Shown: one piece after another, positions 10,983 through 20,487 of the stretch
Position numbering within the stretch: position 1 is the first letter of the stretch
How the letters are laid out: every line of letters begins with the position of its first letter
Source: Locusta migratoria
Taxonomy: Eukaryota > Arthropoda > Insecta > Orthoptera > Acrididae
DNA length: 64,000 bases
Assembly (NCBI GenBank): GCA_026315105.1
Contig: CM048744.1
Span: 350,921,168 to 350,985,167 of the forward strand
Direction of reading: 5' to 3'
The notes under the pieces: model-generated
Database searches by the model: none
Told to the model about the DNA's origin: nothing
Seen by the model: the letters and a program-made list of their open reading frames with translations, nothing else
Made by a program: the position numbers and the translations under genes

Positions 10983-11016
10983 CCGGACTTTTGCCACGCC
11001 GGACACTTGCCACACC
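10983..11016 (+). repeat. CCGGACNYTTGCCAC tandem pair, left copy
   Basis: Two tandem units, CCGGACTTTTGCCACG and CCGGACACTTGCCACA, face an inverted pair at about 14200-14236. These may be terminal or subterminal repeats of one element or two independent copies. Confidence 0.4.
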
Positions 11017-11259
11017 TCACCCTTCGCCAGGTAGTCGGATTTTTTTTCTCTCTATGGGTACTTCTTATCCTTGTGGACGCCGATCCTGTTTGTTCGTTTT
11101 GGTTCTATATGTACTTTGGCTCAGATTTTTTATTGCAGAGAGCGTTAGCCCTCTGACCGGGCGCGCTGAGCCACGGCGCCCGGAGATCGGTGGCCCCTCA
11201 GGCAACGGACGCCCTTCCCCGTACTTCTGCTGTTTGCTTCCAAACCTCCGTCTATGATC

Positions 11260-12090
11260 TTACTTGATAAAGTCCTTACGAAAGAGATCTTTTTCTTCGA
11301 CATCTCGCCGAAATGTACAACTTCTTTCCCATATCCCGAAATCTAAATATTTATATCTATTGGGAAACTAAAGCAATACAGTCGTATTTTTCAGTGTATA
11401 ATTATTTCTTCCATCACAAATATGGATCCATTCTCCCTCCGTCTATACGGTAGCTTTCTTGCACCCTTACTGATTGCGATAGAAACATTCCATCGCTATA
11501 GAAGGAACGACATAAAGATAATTTGAATGTTCGCTGGTCATTCAAGTTGATCACCGTATTTGTACATATATTAATTGCTTCAGCTGCATAAAAAAATAGA
11601 GTGGAAAGAAGAACGATACACTTCATAACTTTACTCTCTTGCGGCGAAACATTACTTGATAAAGTGTTTTGGGACAATGTTAAAACAATGACAGAAAATA
11701 CATTTACCAAATAGAGATAAGAGCGGCTATTTTTGACAGGTCATCTAAAGTCGACATAATATTTTAAAATAGTTGAAATAAGGAAATGAAGGAATATAGA
11801 ATGTTATGCTTGTAACGTAGACTGTTCTTCTACATTGTTTAGCTTTGGTATCTACTTAGAACAGAGGAAGCACCCTTGTTTTTTAAGGGAAAAGCCGTAG
11901 TTCCTATGATCTGCACTAAAAAGAAACAAAAAGCACAAAAGGAAATCGTAATGTAATTTGTGTACTAGCTCACAAGCGAAACTGAAGTCGATAGTTCCTG
12001 TGAGTTAGTATGAGCAGACGTTGTACTCGACAACCGGAATAAATTAATACCGACCCCCGCACTCTCATGATGCAGCCGCCGAACAGTTCA
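11260..12090. other. unassigned AT-rich sequence
   Basis: No gene or repeat was recognised. The longest open frame (minus, 11414-11710) has no recognisable domain. Confidence 0.35.
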
Positions 12091-12094
12091 TAGA

Positions 12095-12960
12095 AAACTT
12101 GAGTCTTATTACAAATAGGTACGCTACTCATACAATTATAGTTGGCAGTGACTTAAATCTACCATCCGTATGTTGACAGAACTACACTTTCAGATAGGGT
12201 GGCAGACACATCTTCCGAAATTGTTCTAAATGTTTTTATTATTTTGAACAATTAGTTCACCCATTCAAATTGTAAATGGTTTCGAAAACACACTAGAGCT
12301 TTTATCACAAATACACCTGAGATCACGGCGGATACAGATATAAGTGAACACAGTTGTATCAAGCTCAAATCCGTAACAAAGATATTTAACAAAACTAAAT
12401 GCTAAATCCATCTAATAAAAAACAAAAAAAGATAAATATTCGGTTGACATCTTACTAGGAGACAGTCTCCAGTTTTTCTAAAGTAGTAAGTGAAGACCAT
12501 ATGTGGCTTACATTCAGAGAAATAGTATCAACAGCACTGGAGGAAATCGTACCAAATAAATTAATAAGAGACTAAACTGGTCCCCCGTGGTACACAAAAT
12601 ACAACAGAAAGCATTTTTCAGAAAATTTAGACAAGTGCAAAATCCCCAAATTTGCCCAAGTTTTACGGAAGCTCATAATTTAGCCCGACCTTCAATGCGA
12701 CATTCATTTAATAGTTTTCACAACGAAACTCTTTGTAGAAATGTGGCGGAAAAACAAGAGATCCTGTCCTATGTTATCTACACCTGTGGAAAGACTACGT
12801 AGATGCCTTTATTGCACGATCGTGATGGTAATATACTGATGACAGTGCCACTACAGCAGAGTTATTAAATGCAGTTTTCCGAAATTCTGTCACCAAAGAA
12901 GACGAAGTAAATATTCCAAAGTTCGAAATGAGAACTTCTGCAAACATATAAGTAGATACC
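12095..12960 (+). pseudogene. CR1-like LINE, endonuclease to RT-N-terminal relic
   Basis: A frame near 12140 reads IIVGSDLNLPSV, resembling the G-D-F/L-N-L-P motif of LINE apurinic endonucleases. Further along, 12580-12960 aligns by eye with the degenerate block at 57.47-57.78 kb (NPQ-C/W, LARPS, 'fhNETL', 'TKEDEVNI'), which lies between endonuclease and RT in this family. Many stops and shifts are present. The fragment is dead, and its ends are not defined by a target duplication. Confidence 0.6.
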
Positions 12961-13074
12961 CTTGGTGATACAAAGCGAATAATTCTATCAAATAAGTGAT
13001 GTTGCAGACGGAACGATCAAATATATTATCAAAAAGTTTCTAATGAATAAGAAAAATACGTCTAATATTTATTA

Positions 13075-13257
13075 TTAGAAGGAAGTGTGTGAGGTAAAAA
13101 CCGTAGAGGGAGACCGAGGGACGAGTACAGTAAGCAGATTCAAAATGATGTAGGTTGTCGAACGTTTTCTCAGGTGAAGAGCGTTGCACAGGACAGGGTA
13201 GCGTGGAGAGCTGTATCAAACCAGTCTGCGGACTGAAGACCACAACAACAACAACAT
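13075..13257 (+). mobile_element. RTE-type LINE 3' tail
   Basis: This corresponds to the last coding stretch and terminus of the 30.75 kb LINE. The end AACCAGTCTGCGGACTGAAG followed by ACCACAACAACAACAAC is the family's signature tail. It is heavily 5' truncated. Confidence 0.85.
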
Positions 13258-13259
13258 TT

Positions 13260-13960
13260 GTTTATAATATTGTTTTGTAACAATTATTTTTGAACAGTAA
13301 GCTCCTTGCCTTGTTTCAATAGCTTTTACTGGCCTGATTAAAGATAATCCATAGAATGGTGAGAAACTTTAATTTTTAAGGACTGCAGCTAAATGTACTT
13401 CATGAGAACTGCATCTACTGCAAATTTATTTCTATCCTTGTCTAAGTTTGGAGATATGGCAATTATTTCAACACTATAGCTGCCGAACTTGTCACCCTTA
13501 GGAGCAGGGTGTCTCTTTTAGGTGCATTTCAGAAGTTCAGATTCTTTAAAACCTAAAGTGTACCTCATCAGTATAACAAAAATGAGATTTTTGAAAGATG
13601 CTTGCGGCTCTGAAGTTACAGGAAATAATTTTAGAACTCACAATATTTGATGGTATGGCCATAATATTAGAAGGTAGAAAAAAATTCTCTTAACATGTAA
13701 ACTATGGGAGCTTTTCCTTAAGTAGGAAATTGCAAATTGAAAAGTGGTGGATGTAACTATGAATTCTGGTTGCAGGAGGATCATTTGAGTGATGTTTAAT
13801 GTATTTGCTTTGTTGAGTCAAATTTCACTGCCACGCTAGTGAACTAACTAGCTAGTTTCATCATTAAATTATTTAAGGATACTGACATCTGATACACTCA
13901 TTTTATTTTTACAAGTAATAAAGGTCGCATCGTTAGGTGGTCCTCACAGTTGTTCTCTAC
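13260..13960. other. unassigned AT-rich sequence
   Basis: Nothing was recognised in this stretch. Confidence 0.35.
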
Positions 13961-14195
13961 GTTCAATACGTCTCCGTTCTTCGAAAGCAGCTTTTCCTTG
14001 CAATGATTCTATTTTCGGCGTAAGCACATCCACACCTTATTATCGCGTAACCATTGTAATGGGCAAAAGTCCTGCCCTTGGCCATTGTAATAACTTCTAT
14101 ACTGACGGTCACACTATGAAATGCGGAAGCGACCAGTGTGCAGATGTCCGAACGGGTGGCGGTGGAGGCGGGGGCGGGGGCTCCCTTCGGAGCAG

Positions 14196-14238
14196 GTAAA
14201 AGTGTGGCAAATGTCCGGCGTGGCAAGTGTCCGGACAG
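14196..14238 (-). repeat. CCGGACNYTTGCCAC tandem pair, right copy
   Basis: On the minus strand it reads CCGGACACTTGCCACGCCGG followed by a second unit with ACATTTGCCACAC. It is the inverse of the pair at 10983. The intervening 3.2 kb holds a CR1 relic and an RTE tail but no recognised transposase. Confidence 0.4.
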
Positions 14239-14439
14239 CGGAAGCCCCGCAGGGCCTAAACACTCTGAACCAAAATTCTAAACAATGCCAAAACAAATAC
14301 TAAAGAACCTGTCCGATAATATACATGTCAAGTTATAAACCAGTACTACACGGTTTCAATTATAGACAATGATAATATATGTCCTCTATGTGTTCATAAA
14401 CTATTAATTCGATTGCAATGAAGCTTTGGTGAACTGCTC

Positions 14440-14545
14440 ACCGTACGCCCACGAAGGTTCCTGACTCGAAAACAAGAGTACGACACATAGGTCAGGAGAT
14501 ATGACGTCATAAATAGAGGCCATCGCGTGAGATACCCAGATTTAT
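14440..14545 (+). repeat. Helitron-associated repeat fragment
   Basis: The phrase 'ggtcaggagatatgacgtca' and its surroundings resemble repeats at 34.05, 34.19 and 34.56 kb within the Helitron-like region. It is probably a fragment of the same family. Confidence 0.4.
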
Positions 14546-14888
14546 GCGTCAATTATTGGAAAAAGGGAGTCGTTAGGGACCTGAAACAAAGATTGCATGT
14601 AATTTCGGACGTTTATGAAGCGTTCTGTAACAGAAACCCACCCCCCAAAAAATGATGAAACGAAAAGAAGTGTACTGCTCAGGACAGTTTCGCTGTAGAT
14701 GCTGTAAAACTGTAGCATCAGACATGGCCTTGTATCAAAGTTCGCTTTACAGATTTGCACGTTACTATTTTATTTTTGTCTGCAAGTCTCTGTTAATTCT
14801 TTTGCATCCAAAAATTAAGAAAGCTGTTTTCTTAATCTCCATGTGTATAAAAGCGAAATAACACTCACTTTTGTAAAATACATGGTTT

Positions 14889-15199
14889 TCAGAATGAAAC
14901 TTTTACTCTGCAGCGGAGTGTGCGCTGATATGAAACTTCCTGGCAGATTAAAATTGTGTGCCGGAACCGGGACTCGAACCTGGGACCTTTGCCTTTTGCG
15001 GGCAAGCGCTCTACCACTGAGCTACCCCGACACGACTCACGATGCCGCCTCACAACTTTACTTCCGCCAGTGGTAGAGCGCTTGCCCGCGAAAGGCACAG
15101 GTCCCAGGTTCGAGTCCCGGTTCCGGCACACAATTTTAATCTGCCAGGAAGTTTCATATCAGCGCACACTCCGCTGCAGAGTGAAAGTTTCATTCTGGA
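14889..15199. mobile_element. SINE-A, palindromic copy with complete outer ends
   Basis: Both ends carry the full outer sequence (AGAATGAAAC..CTCTGCAGCGGAGTG on the left and its inverse on the right). The minus head is at about 14958-15031. The plus head lacks its 5' part, because the turn-around (ccgccag then tggtagagcg, near 15070) falls inside the tRNA-like region. Confidence 0.88.
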
Positions 15200-15244
15200 A
15201 ACATCCCCTAGGCTGTGGCTAAGCCATGTCTCCACCATATCCTT

Positions 15245-15432
15245 TCTTCCAGGAGTGCTAGTCTTGCAAGTTTCGCAGGAGAACTTCTGTGAAGTTTGGA
15301 AAGTAGGAGGCGAGGTACTGGCGGAAGTAAAGTTGTGAGGAGGCATCGTGAGTCGTGTCGGGGTAGCTCAGTGGTAGAGCGCTTGCCCGCGAAAGGCAAA
15401 GGTCCCAGGTTCGAGTCCCGGTTCCGGCACAC
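15245..15432 (+). mobile_element. SINE-A, single plus arm
   Basis: This is one arm from CCAGGAGTGCTAGTCTTGCA to the end of the tRNA-like head at about 15355-15430. The head folds like a tRNA: the D arm is GCTC/GAGC, the acceptor pairs with several G-U, and the T stem has one mismatch. The anticodon stem TTGCC/GGCAA is displaced by one base and position 33 is not U, so it is a tRNA relic, not a tRNA gene. Confidence 0.85.
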
Positions 15433-15561
15433 AATACATTGTTTTCCTTTAATCTCTATGAATTTTTGCACACATGACCTTTAAACCAAGAGGACCATCA
15501 CTGGGCAGTGGCGTAACTATGGGGGGGGGGTGAGGGGGATAGAACCCCCCCCCCCCCAGAA

Positions 15562-15562
15562 C

Positions 15563-15624
<62 letters not shown>
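15562..15624 (+). repeat. (GA)n microsatellite
   Basis: About 30 uninterrupted GA units lie inside the hAT element at 15506. Confidence 0.97.
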
Positions 15625-15627
<3 letters not shown>

Positions 15628-15720
15628 TAAAGAAAAAGAAATCGTATAACAGCAATCTGGTAAAGGTAAAGATTGGAAACTTGGGGTGTTTTACTATAAG
15701 CTTTCTTTGGAAGGGAGTGA

Positions 15721-15915
15721 TGTTCAAATGTTTGTAGAGTCTATGGGACTTAACTACGGGGTCATCAGTCCCTAAACTTACAAACTACTTATGAACTACT
15801 TACAACTAAGGACGGCACAAATATCCATGCCCGAGGGGGGATTCGAACCCCCGACCGTAGTGGCCGTGCGGACCGTGACTGGAGCGCCTCAATCCCCTCG
15901 GCCACCGCGGGCGGC
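15721..15915 (-). mobile_element. SINE-B nested in a hAT element, 12 bp target duplication
   Basis: GGAAGGGAGTGA flanks it at 15709-15720 and 15916-15927. The tRNA-like head and GACTGATGACC body are intact. The SINE landed after the hAT element was already in place. Confidence 0.92.
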
Positions 15916-16074
15916 GGAAGGGAGTGAATTAGTTTCTTCAACGGGGGTGGTAGATGATAGTCTGTCTGGAAACTGACTAAAATTTTGCTCGTCAAGCAGC
16001 TCTATCCCCCCCCCCCCCCCCCCAAAGCCAAGTCCTAGTTACGCCACTGTCACTGGGTACATAAATGTTTGTAT

Positions 16075-16242
16075 GGTACATACAAAAAACTTTGCCGAGA
16101 GAGGGTAAGGTGGAAACGAATAGAGAGATGGGAGAGAAAGAGGTGGATGCAGAAAGGGGGATATGGAGGTGGGGGAAGGGGATGTGAACTAAGAGAGTGT
16201 AGGATAAATAAACACCCTGGCAACGCCGGGTTTACAGCAAGT
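16075..16242 (+). mobile_element. Helitron-like 3' terminus
   Basis: A hairpin formed by CCCTGGCAACGCCGGG is followed by 'tttacagcaagt'. This resembles a Helitron 3' end, where a short hairpin precedes CTRR at the border. The CTRR is not intact here. A related decayed terminus closes the helicase-bearing relic at 35.45 kb, with a similar purine-rich stretch upstream of both. Confidence 0.5.
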
Positions 16243-16610
16243 CCTGTATGAATGATAAATGATATTAATGAAGAACATTTCTAAAGTAAAAAAGGCTATT
16301 AAAATTATAATAAAATATAACCAATACTACAATAAACATGCCACAAACACAATTTTTGATGTATGACCTTTAAAGAGGGTGCCACAGTCGCCAGTGACGA
16401 ACGCTGACGTCAGCTGTGTAAAATATTGTAGCAGCTGCATCATTATGAACGTAACCTCTAACCTCCAACTTGAAGGTCGATATGCTTTACGTGTTTTAAT
16501 CGTATTATTTTAAGGTATGTATTTTATCACTGACTGTAACTGAAACGTTTTACAACTGGTTTATAACTTGACATGTACTTTATCTAACTGGTTCTTCTGT
16601 ATTTGTTTTC

Positions 16611-16760
16611 AGCATTGATAATGACCACACAGTGGTCGAAATCTAGAAACGTGAATAAATTAATATTTACGACTGACTGCTGAAAAAAAATTCTACAAAT
16701 AACATAAACAGTCGTTGGGCACAAGTTCCACGATGGAATCAAGCCTAATGCTAAAATGAT
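16611..16760 (+). mobile_element. HH1 single arm with hammerhead-like core
   Basis: The order is TTGATAA (16615-16621; consensus CTGATGA), a perfect 6 bp stem II (GACCAC 16623-16628 with GTGGTC 16632-16637) and GAAA (16638-16641). Next comes TCTAGA, matching the palindromic stem III of this family. It continues in the same sequence as the arms at 7.77-8.07 kb, ending near the 'ggaatcaagcct' block. Two core substitutions make activity unlikely in this copy. Confidence 0.55.
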
Positions 16761-16997
16761 CTATTTATAAAATACAATGAAAAAAAAAACGATTAGTAAT
16801 TGAAAATGCGACTTCAGTTCGTGAAAGAGATTGGTGGCCGTGATCAAATTAATTGCAGTGCTGCAGATAAGGTCGCAAAATTTTTTGCAGGTCACACTTC
16901 AAGCAAAGCACGGCTTTAATGACGCGATTAAGACATCTCGATCGTCAGATTTACATCTGTTTTGCGACGACAGCCACACGTATACAAATGTAGATAC

Positions 16998-17120
16998 ATG
17001 TTGTTGTTGTTGTGGTCTTCAGTCCGCTGACTGGTTTGACGCAGCTCTCTACGTTACCCTGTCCTGTGCAAGTCTCTTCATCTGACAATACGTTCGGCAA
17101 CCTACATCCTTTTGAATTGT
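16998..17120 (-). mobile_element. RTE-type LINE 3' tail
   Basis: The minus strand ends with the CAGTC..GACTG hairpin, then AAGACCACAACAACAAC, as in the 30.75 kb copy. Only the last ~40 codons and the tail remain. Confidence 0.85.
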
Positions 17121-17149
17121 AGATACATAGCTATTGAAAAAGTTGTACC

Positions 17150-17395
17150 TGTTCGGTGGCACAGTGGTAGAGTGGAAGACTATGAATCCAAAATCCATGT
17201 TCTAGGATTTTATGTCACTTTCCACTTCTTTCACCGTGATTCGGAATCCACGTTAAACTGTAGGTCTCCCTATTACTGGCTGGGTAAGTCAGTATGAAGG
17301 TCGGAGGAAGGCAACGGCATACGACCTCCAAACAGGACCATGACTAGTAAAGCACTGTGGCGTTCAAACCAATCTTCGGATTGTTGACTGCTTTA
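17150..17395 (+). mobile_element. SINE-D, tRNA-like head with an RTE-like tail
   Basis: The head has an A-box-like GGCACAGTGGTAGAGTGG and a weak B box. The 3' end contains AACCAATCTTCGGATTG at 17367-17383. The same 17 bases form the end of the RTE-like LINE fragment at 39413-39429, so this SINE probably uses that LINE's reverse transcriptase. Confidence 0.55.
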
Positions 17396-17499
17396 CTTCT
17401 TCTTTATGTACCTGAATCTGTGGCTGTGTCACAAATAATATGTAAATCTGATGGTGGAAATTTCCGAAACGCGACATTCATGTTACACTGGGCTTGAAT

Positions 17500-18350
17500 T
17501 GTAATCATCATCGTTATTATTAGAGACTGATTATATCTTTCAGCGTTCAGTCTGGAGCATAGTACCTCTAATAAAATTCCTCCATGATCCCCTATTCAAT
17601 GCTAACATTGATGCCTTGTCTGTTGTTATGCCTTTTACATGAAAATCATTCACCGACTCTAAGTACTTTCTTCTTGGTCTACCTCGACTCCTCTTACCCT
17701 ACACTGCCGAGCCCAAGAGTCTCTTAGGTAACCTTGCTTCTCCCATGCGTGTAACATGACCCACCATCTCAGTCTGTTCGCTCTAACTGCTTCATCTATG
17801 GTGTTCATTCCCAACTTTTCCTTGATTTCCTCATTATGGACACCGTCCTACTATTGTTCCCATCTATTAGTACCTACAATCATTGTTGCTACTTTCATAT
17901 CTGTAACCTCTAACTTGTGAATAAGGTAACTTGTATCCACCCAGCTTTCACCCCCATACAACAAAGTTGGTCGAAAGATAGAGCGGTGCACTGCTAACTT
18001 AGTTTGGTACTTACTTTCTTCTTGCAGAAGAGAATAGATCTTAGCTGAGCACTCACTGCATTAGGTTCGCTACACCTTGATTCAAGTTCTTTCAATATGT
18101 TGCCATCCTGTGTGAAAATACATCCCAGGTACTTGAAACTGTCTACCTGTCCTTACTTCGTTCCTCCTATTTGGAACTCAATCTGTTTAAATCTCTTTCC
18201 CACTGACATTACTTTTGTTTTGGAGATGCTGATCTTCCTATAATAACCCTTACACCTCTGCTCGAGCTCTGAAGTATTACACTGCAACCTTTCAATCGAA
18301 TCTGCCATCACAACTAAGTCATCTGAATATGCGAGAATGCTTATTTTGTT
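17500..18350 (-). pseudogene. RTE-like LINE reverse transcriptase relic
   Basis: On the minus strand, near 18340-18240, a frame reads SDDLVVMADSIERLQ, matching the Y/F-x-D-D box region of LINE reverse transcriptases. It continues as KTKVMSVG and VDSFKYLGCIFTQDGN, the usual K-T-K and Y-L-G motifs. Toward 17.5 kb it decays into several frames with many stops. It belongs to the RTE-like lineage related to the 39 kb fragment more than to the 30.75 kb copy. Both ends are eroded. Confidence 0.75.
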
Positions 18351-18670
18351 ATTTATAAATAAACCAGTTCTTACCTTCTTAACACATATTTTCTTTAATG
18401 TCTTTTGTTGTCAATAATATTTTGTTGTTGCCAAGTGTTATCACCGTTTAATTAGTTAATACTAGACGTAAATCGAATCTGTGTTTGGATGACATGTCGT
18501 TGGTCCTTGTGAAGAAAGGGATGCAGTATACTGCCGCATTCATTTTTAATAACCTACCACGAGAATTCAAAAAGCTTAAAATTAATCGACGCACTGTCAA
18601 GGTTAACTGAAAAGTTTCCTCATGGCTCACTCTTTCTATTCTGTCGAGGAATTCCGGGAAAAATTAAGCT

Positions 18671-19179
18671 GAAACTTCCTGGCAGATTAAAATTGTGTTC
18701 CGAAACCGGGACTCGAACCTGGGACCTTTGCCTTTCGCGGGCAAGTGCTGTACCGACTGAGCTATCCCGAGACGACTCACAATGCCGCCTCACAAATTTA
18801 CTTCCGCCAGTGCTAGTGCAGGAGTGCTAGTTCAAATGTTTGTATAGTCTATGGGACTTAACTACGGGGTCATCAGTTCCTAAACTTACAAACTACTTAT
18901 GAACTAGCTATTACTAAGGACGGCACAAATATCCATGCCAGAGGGGAGGATTCGAACCCCCGACCGTAGTGGCCGTGCAGACCGTGACTGTAGCGCCTCA
19001 GTCCCCTCGGCCACCGCGGCCGGTGGAGTGCTAGTCTTACATGTTTTGCAGGAGAGCTTCTGTGAAGTTTCGAAAGGCAAAGGTCCCAGGTTCGAATCCC
19101 GGTTCCAGCACACAATTTTAATCTGCCAAGAAGTTTCATATCAGCGCACACTCCGCTGCAGAGTGAAAGATACATTCTG
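18671..19179. mobile_element. SINE-A, palindromic copy split by SINE-B
   Basis: GAAAAATTAAGCT flanks the unit at 18658-18670 and 19180-19192, a 13 bp duplication. The minus head lies at about 18690-18770. The plus arm has lost most of its tRNA head (the junction reads ttcgaaaggcaaagg). A SINE-B occupies 18832-19024. Confidence 0.9.
18832..19024 (-). mobile_element. SINE-B nested in SINE-A, 11 bp target duplication
   Basis: GGAGTGCTAGT occurs at 18821-18831 and 19025-19035, and it is SINE-A sequence. This shows that the SINE-B insertion is younger. Confidence 0.92.
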
Positions 19180-19385
19180 GAAAAATTAAGCTAATTTCTC
19201 TCTCATATTGTTGGTTCTTTTTATGTTGAGGACTCACTTAATCAGTTACTACTCTTTTGTTACAATGTGATGTACTGACTCGTTCCATGACCACGGAGGC
19301 TTGCTCCGCAATTCGGTCCTGCGAAACAGGATGAAATATCTTTAAAAATATAAGTGAATAAAAACATGGGATATAAATGTTTCTG

Positions 19386-19473
19386 CCGCGGTGGAGTAGC
19401 CGAGCGGTCTAAAGCGTCTCGCTGCGGTGCGCGCGGTTGCTCGCCGTGGAGGTTCGAGTCCTCCCTGGGGCAT

Positions 19474-19522
<49 letters not shown>

Positions 19523-19625
19523 TCCTTAGGTTAGTTTACCTAGGTTTAAGTAGTTTGTAAGCTACGGACTGATGACCACGCAGTTTGGTCCGATAGAACG
19601 ACAAGGATTTGAACATTTGAAAAAC
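19386..19625 (+). mobile_element. SINE-B' with internal (GT)n, 7 bp target duplication
   Basis: The tRNA-like head GGAGTAGCCGAGCGGTCTAA leads to a B box GAGGTTCGAGTCC, then (GT)n at 19474-19519. The body holds GACTGATGACCACGCAGTTT and the tail 'tttgaacatttga'. GTTTCTG flanks it at 19379-19385 and 19626-19632. Confidence 0.9.
19474..19519 (+). repeat. (GT)n microsatellite
   Basis: About 22 GT units lie inside SINE-B', where the family normally has a short TG run. Confidence 0.97.
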
Positions 19626-19861
19626 GTTTCTGGACCCATGCTCACATTACGTCGTCAAACACGTGTGAGGGATGTGTCCGGCAATTTGTGCCGTACATTT
19701 GTTAAACCCTGTATATTTCACATGAACAAGACAGCATACGAGATTCTAAATCAAGCGTGCGATTAAAACCGCAACGCGAGTACAATTGGCCGCTGTCAAC
19801 TCTGCTACCAAGTACCGATACTGATAGTATACGGTATTAACGTATACTTTATTAATAGTGA

Positions 19862-20345
19862 GCCAACGGCCGCACCGCAGTGGCTCAACACCACCTAGAA
19901 GACTGGGTCTCACAACTGGCCGTTCCTACGTCACACAGAGAGGCCGTGAACGCTAGCTGACTGGCTGGTCGCTACGAGGTGGTGGGCGTGCCCCAGCGGC
20001 CAGTCAGTCAGCTGGTGGCCGCGGCCTCGGTGTGACGTAGAAACGGCCAGTTGTGAGAACTTGTCTTCTAGGCGTTGTTGAGTGGATATGCCAGTTCCCA
20101 CTAGATCATCGAAGTTAAGCATGGTCGGGCTTGCTTAGCACTCAGATGGACCACCGCCCGGATCTACCGATTGCTGACGGCAAGCGAGACCAACTGAGTA
20201 GCTAGTTGAGAAGTTGCGGCTCCGGCCACGAAAACCACGCCCTCCTCCATACCGCATCATTTGACGCCTTTGGGTGGAGGATGACTCGGCGACCGGTCGG
20301 TATGCGATGGGCTTCTCGACGCCTGTACAACGGAGTTATTACTTG
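19862..20345 (+). mobile_element. 5S-rRNA-derived SINE, interrupted by a MITE
   Basis: GCCAACGGCCGCACCGCAGT at 19862 is the 5' start. After the MITE, 20086 onward carries the 5S internal control region (GATCATCGAAGTTAAGCATG, GTCGGGC, 'cttagcactcagatgg', then 'accgcccgga'). It then runs into a non-5S body with 'gagtagctagttgagaagtt' and 'ggatgactcggcgaccggtc'. A genuine 5S gene would end after about 120 bases, so this is a SINE3-type element as known from grasshoppers. Confidence 0.8.
19884..20082. mobile_element. MITE with ~90 bp inverted arms, 3 bp target duplication
   Basis: The ends CTCAACA and TGTTGAG-like (gttgttgag) bound a foldback. Its arms share CCTAGAAGAC, TCACAACTGGCCGTT and CTACGTCACA. 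TGG at 19881-19883 and 20083-20085 is the duplication. Removing one TGG and the MITE gives continuous 5S-SINE sequence, which fixes both borders. Confidence 0.85.
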
Positions 20346-20487
20346 TCAGCACACGTTCATCGAGAGCTACAATACAACTATGCTGCTGGCAGCAGTTGTC
20401 AAAGTCTTTAAGTCTGACTTCCGACCTGTGTCGATAAGTAGAACTGGTGCAACAAGTCGTGGCCCCTGCTTTGTCTACTTAGTTGCT

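Larger units (their letters stand above)
9860..11250 (-). promoter_or_regulatory. CpG-rich block, candidate promoter/5' exon region
   Basis: This is the only extended GC- and CpG-rich non-repetitive stretch in the window, densest at 9920-10400, with a SINE-A inserted at 10413-10754. Such blocks often mark promoters and 5' UTRs. On the minus strand a short ATG frame beginning at 9968 runs into CATGG|GTGAGT, a strong splice-donor match. I recognise no encoded protein. It could instead be a GC-rich unknown repeat. Confidence 0.35.
15506..16049. mobile_element. hAT-type non-autonomous element
   Basis: The terminal inverted repeats are CAGTGGCGTAACTA at the left and its complement TAGTTACGCCACTG at the right. 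TCACTGGG flanks it at 15498-15505 and 16050-16057, the 8 bp duplication expected of hAT. No transposase is present. The interior consists of G10, C14, a (GA)n array, a nested SINE-B and a run of about 18 C. Confidence 0.92.

Noticed and set aside
10351..11013. 220-codon minus-strand frame
   Set aside because: Most of it is translation through the palindromic SINE-A and its tRNA-like heads. Similar spurious frames appear at every SINE-A copy.
20086..20170. 5S rRNA gene
   Set aside because: The 5S-like part is split by a MITE, diverged, and continues into a non-5S SINE body instead of ending with a T run.
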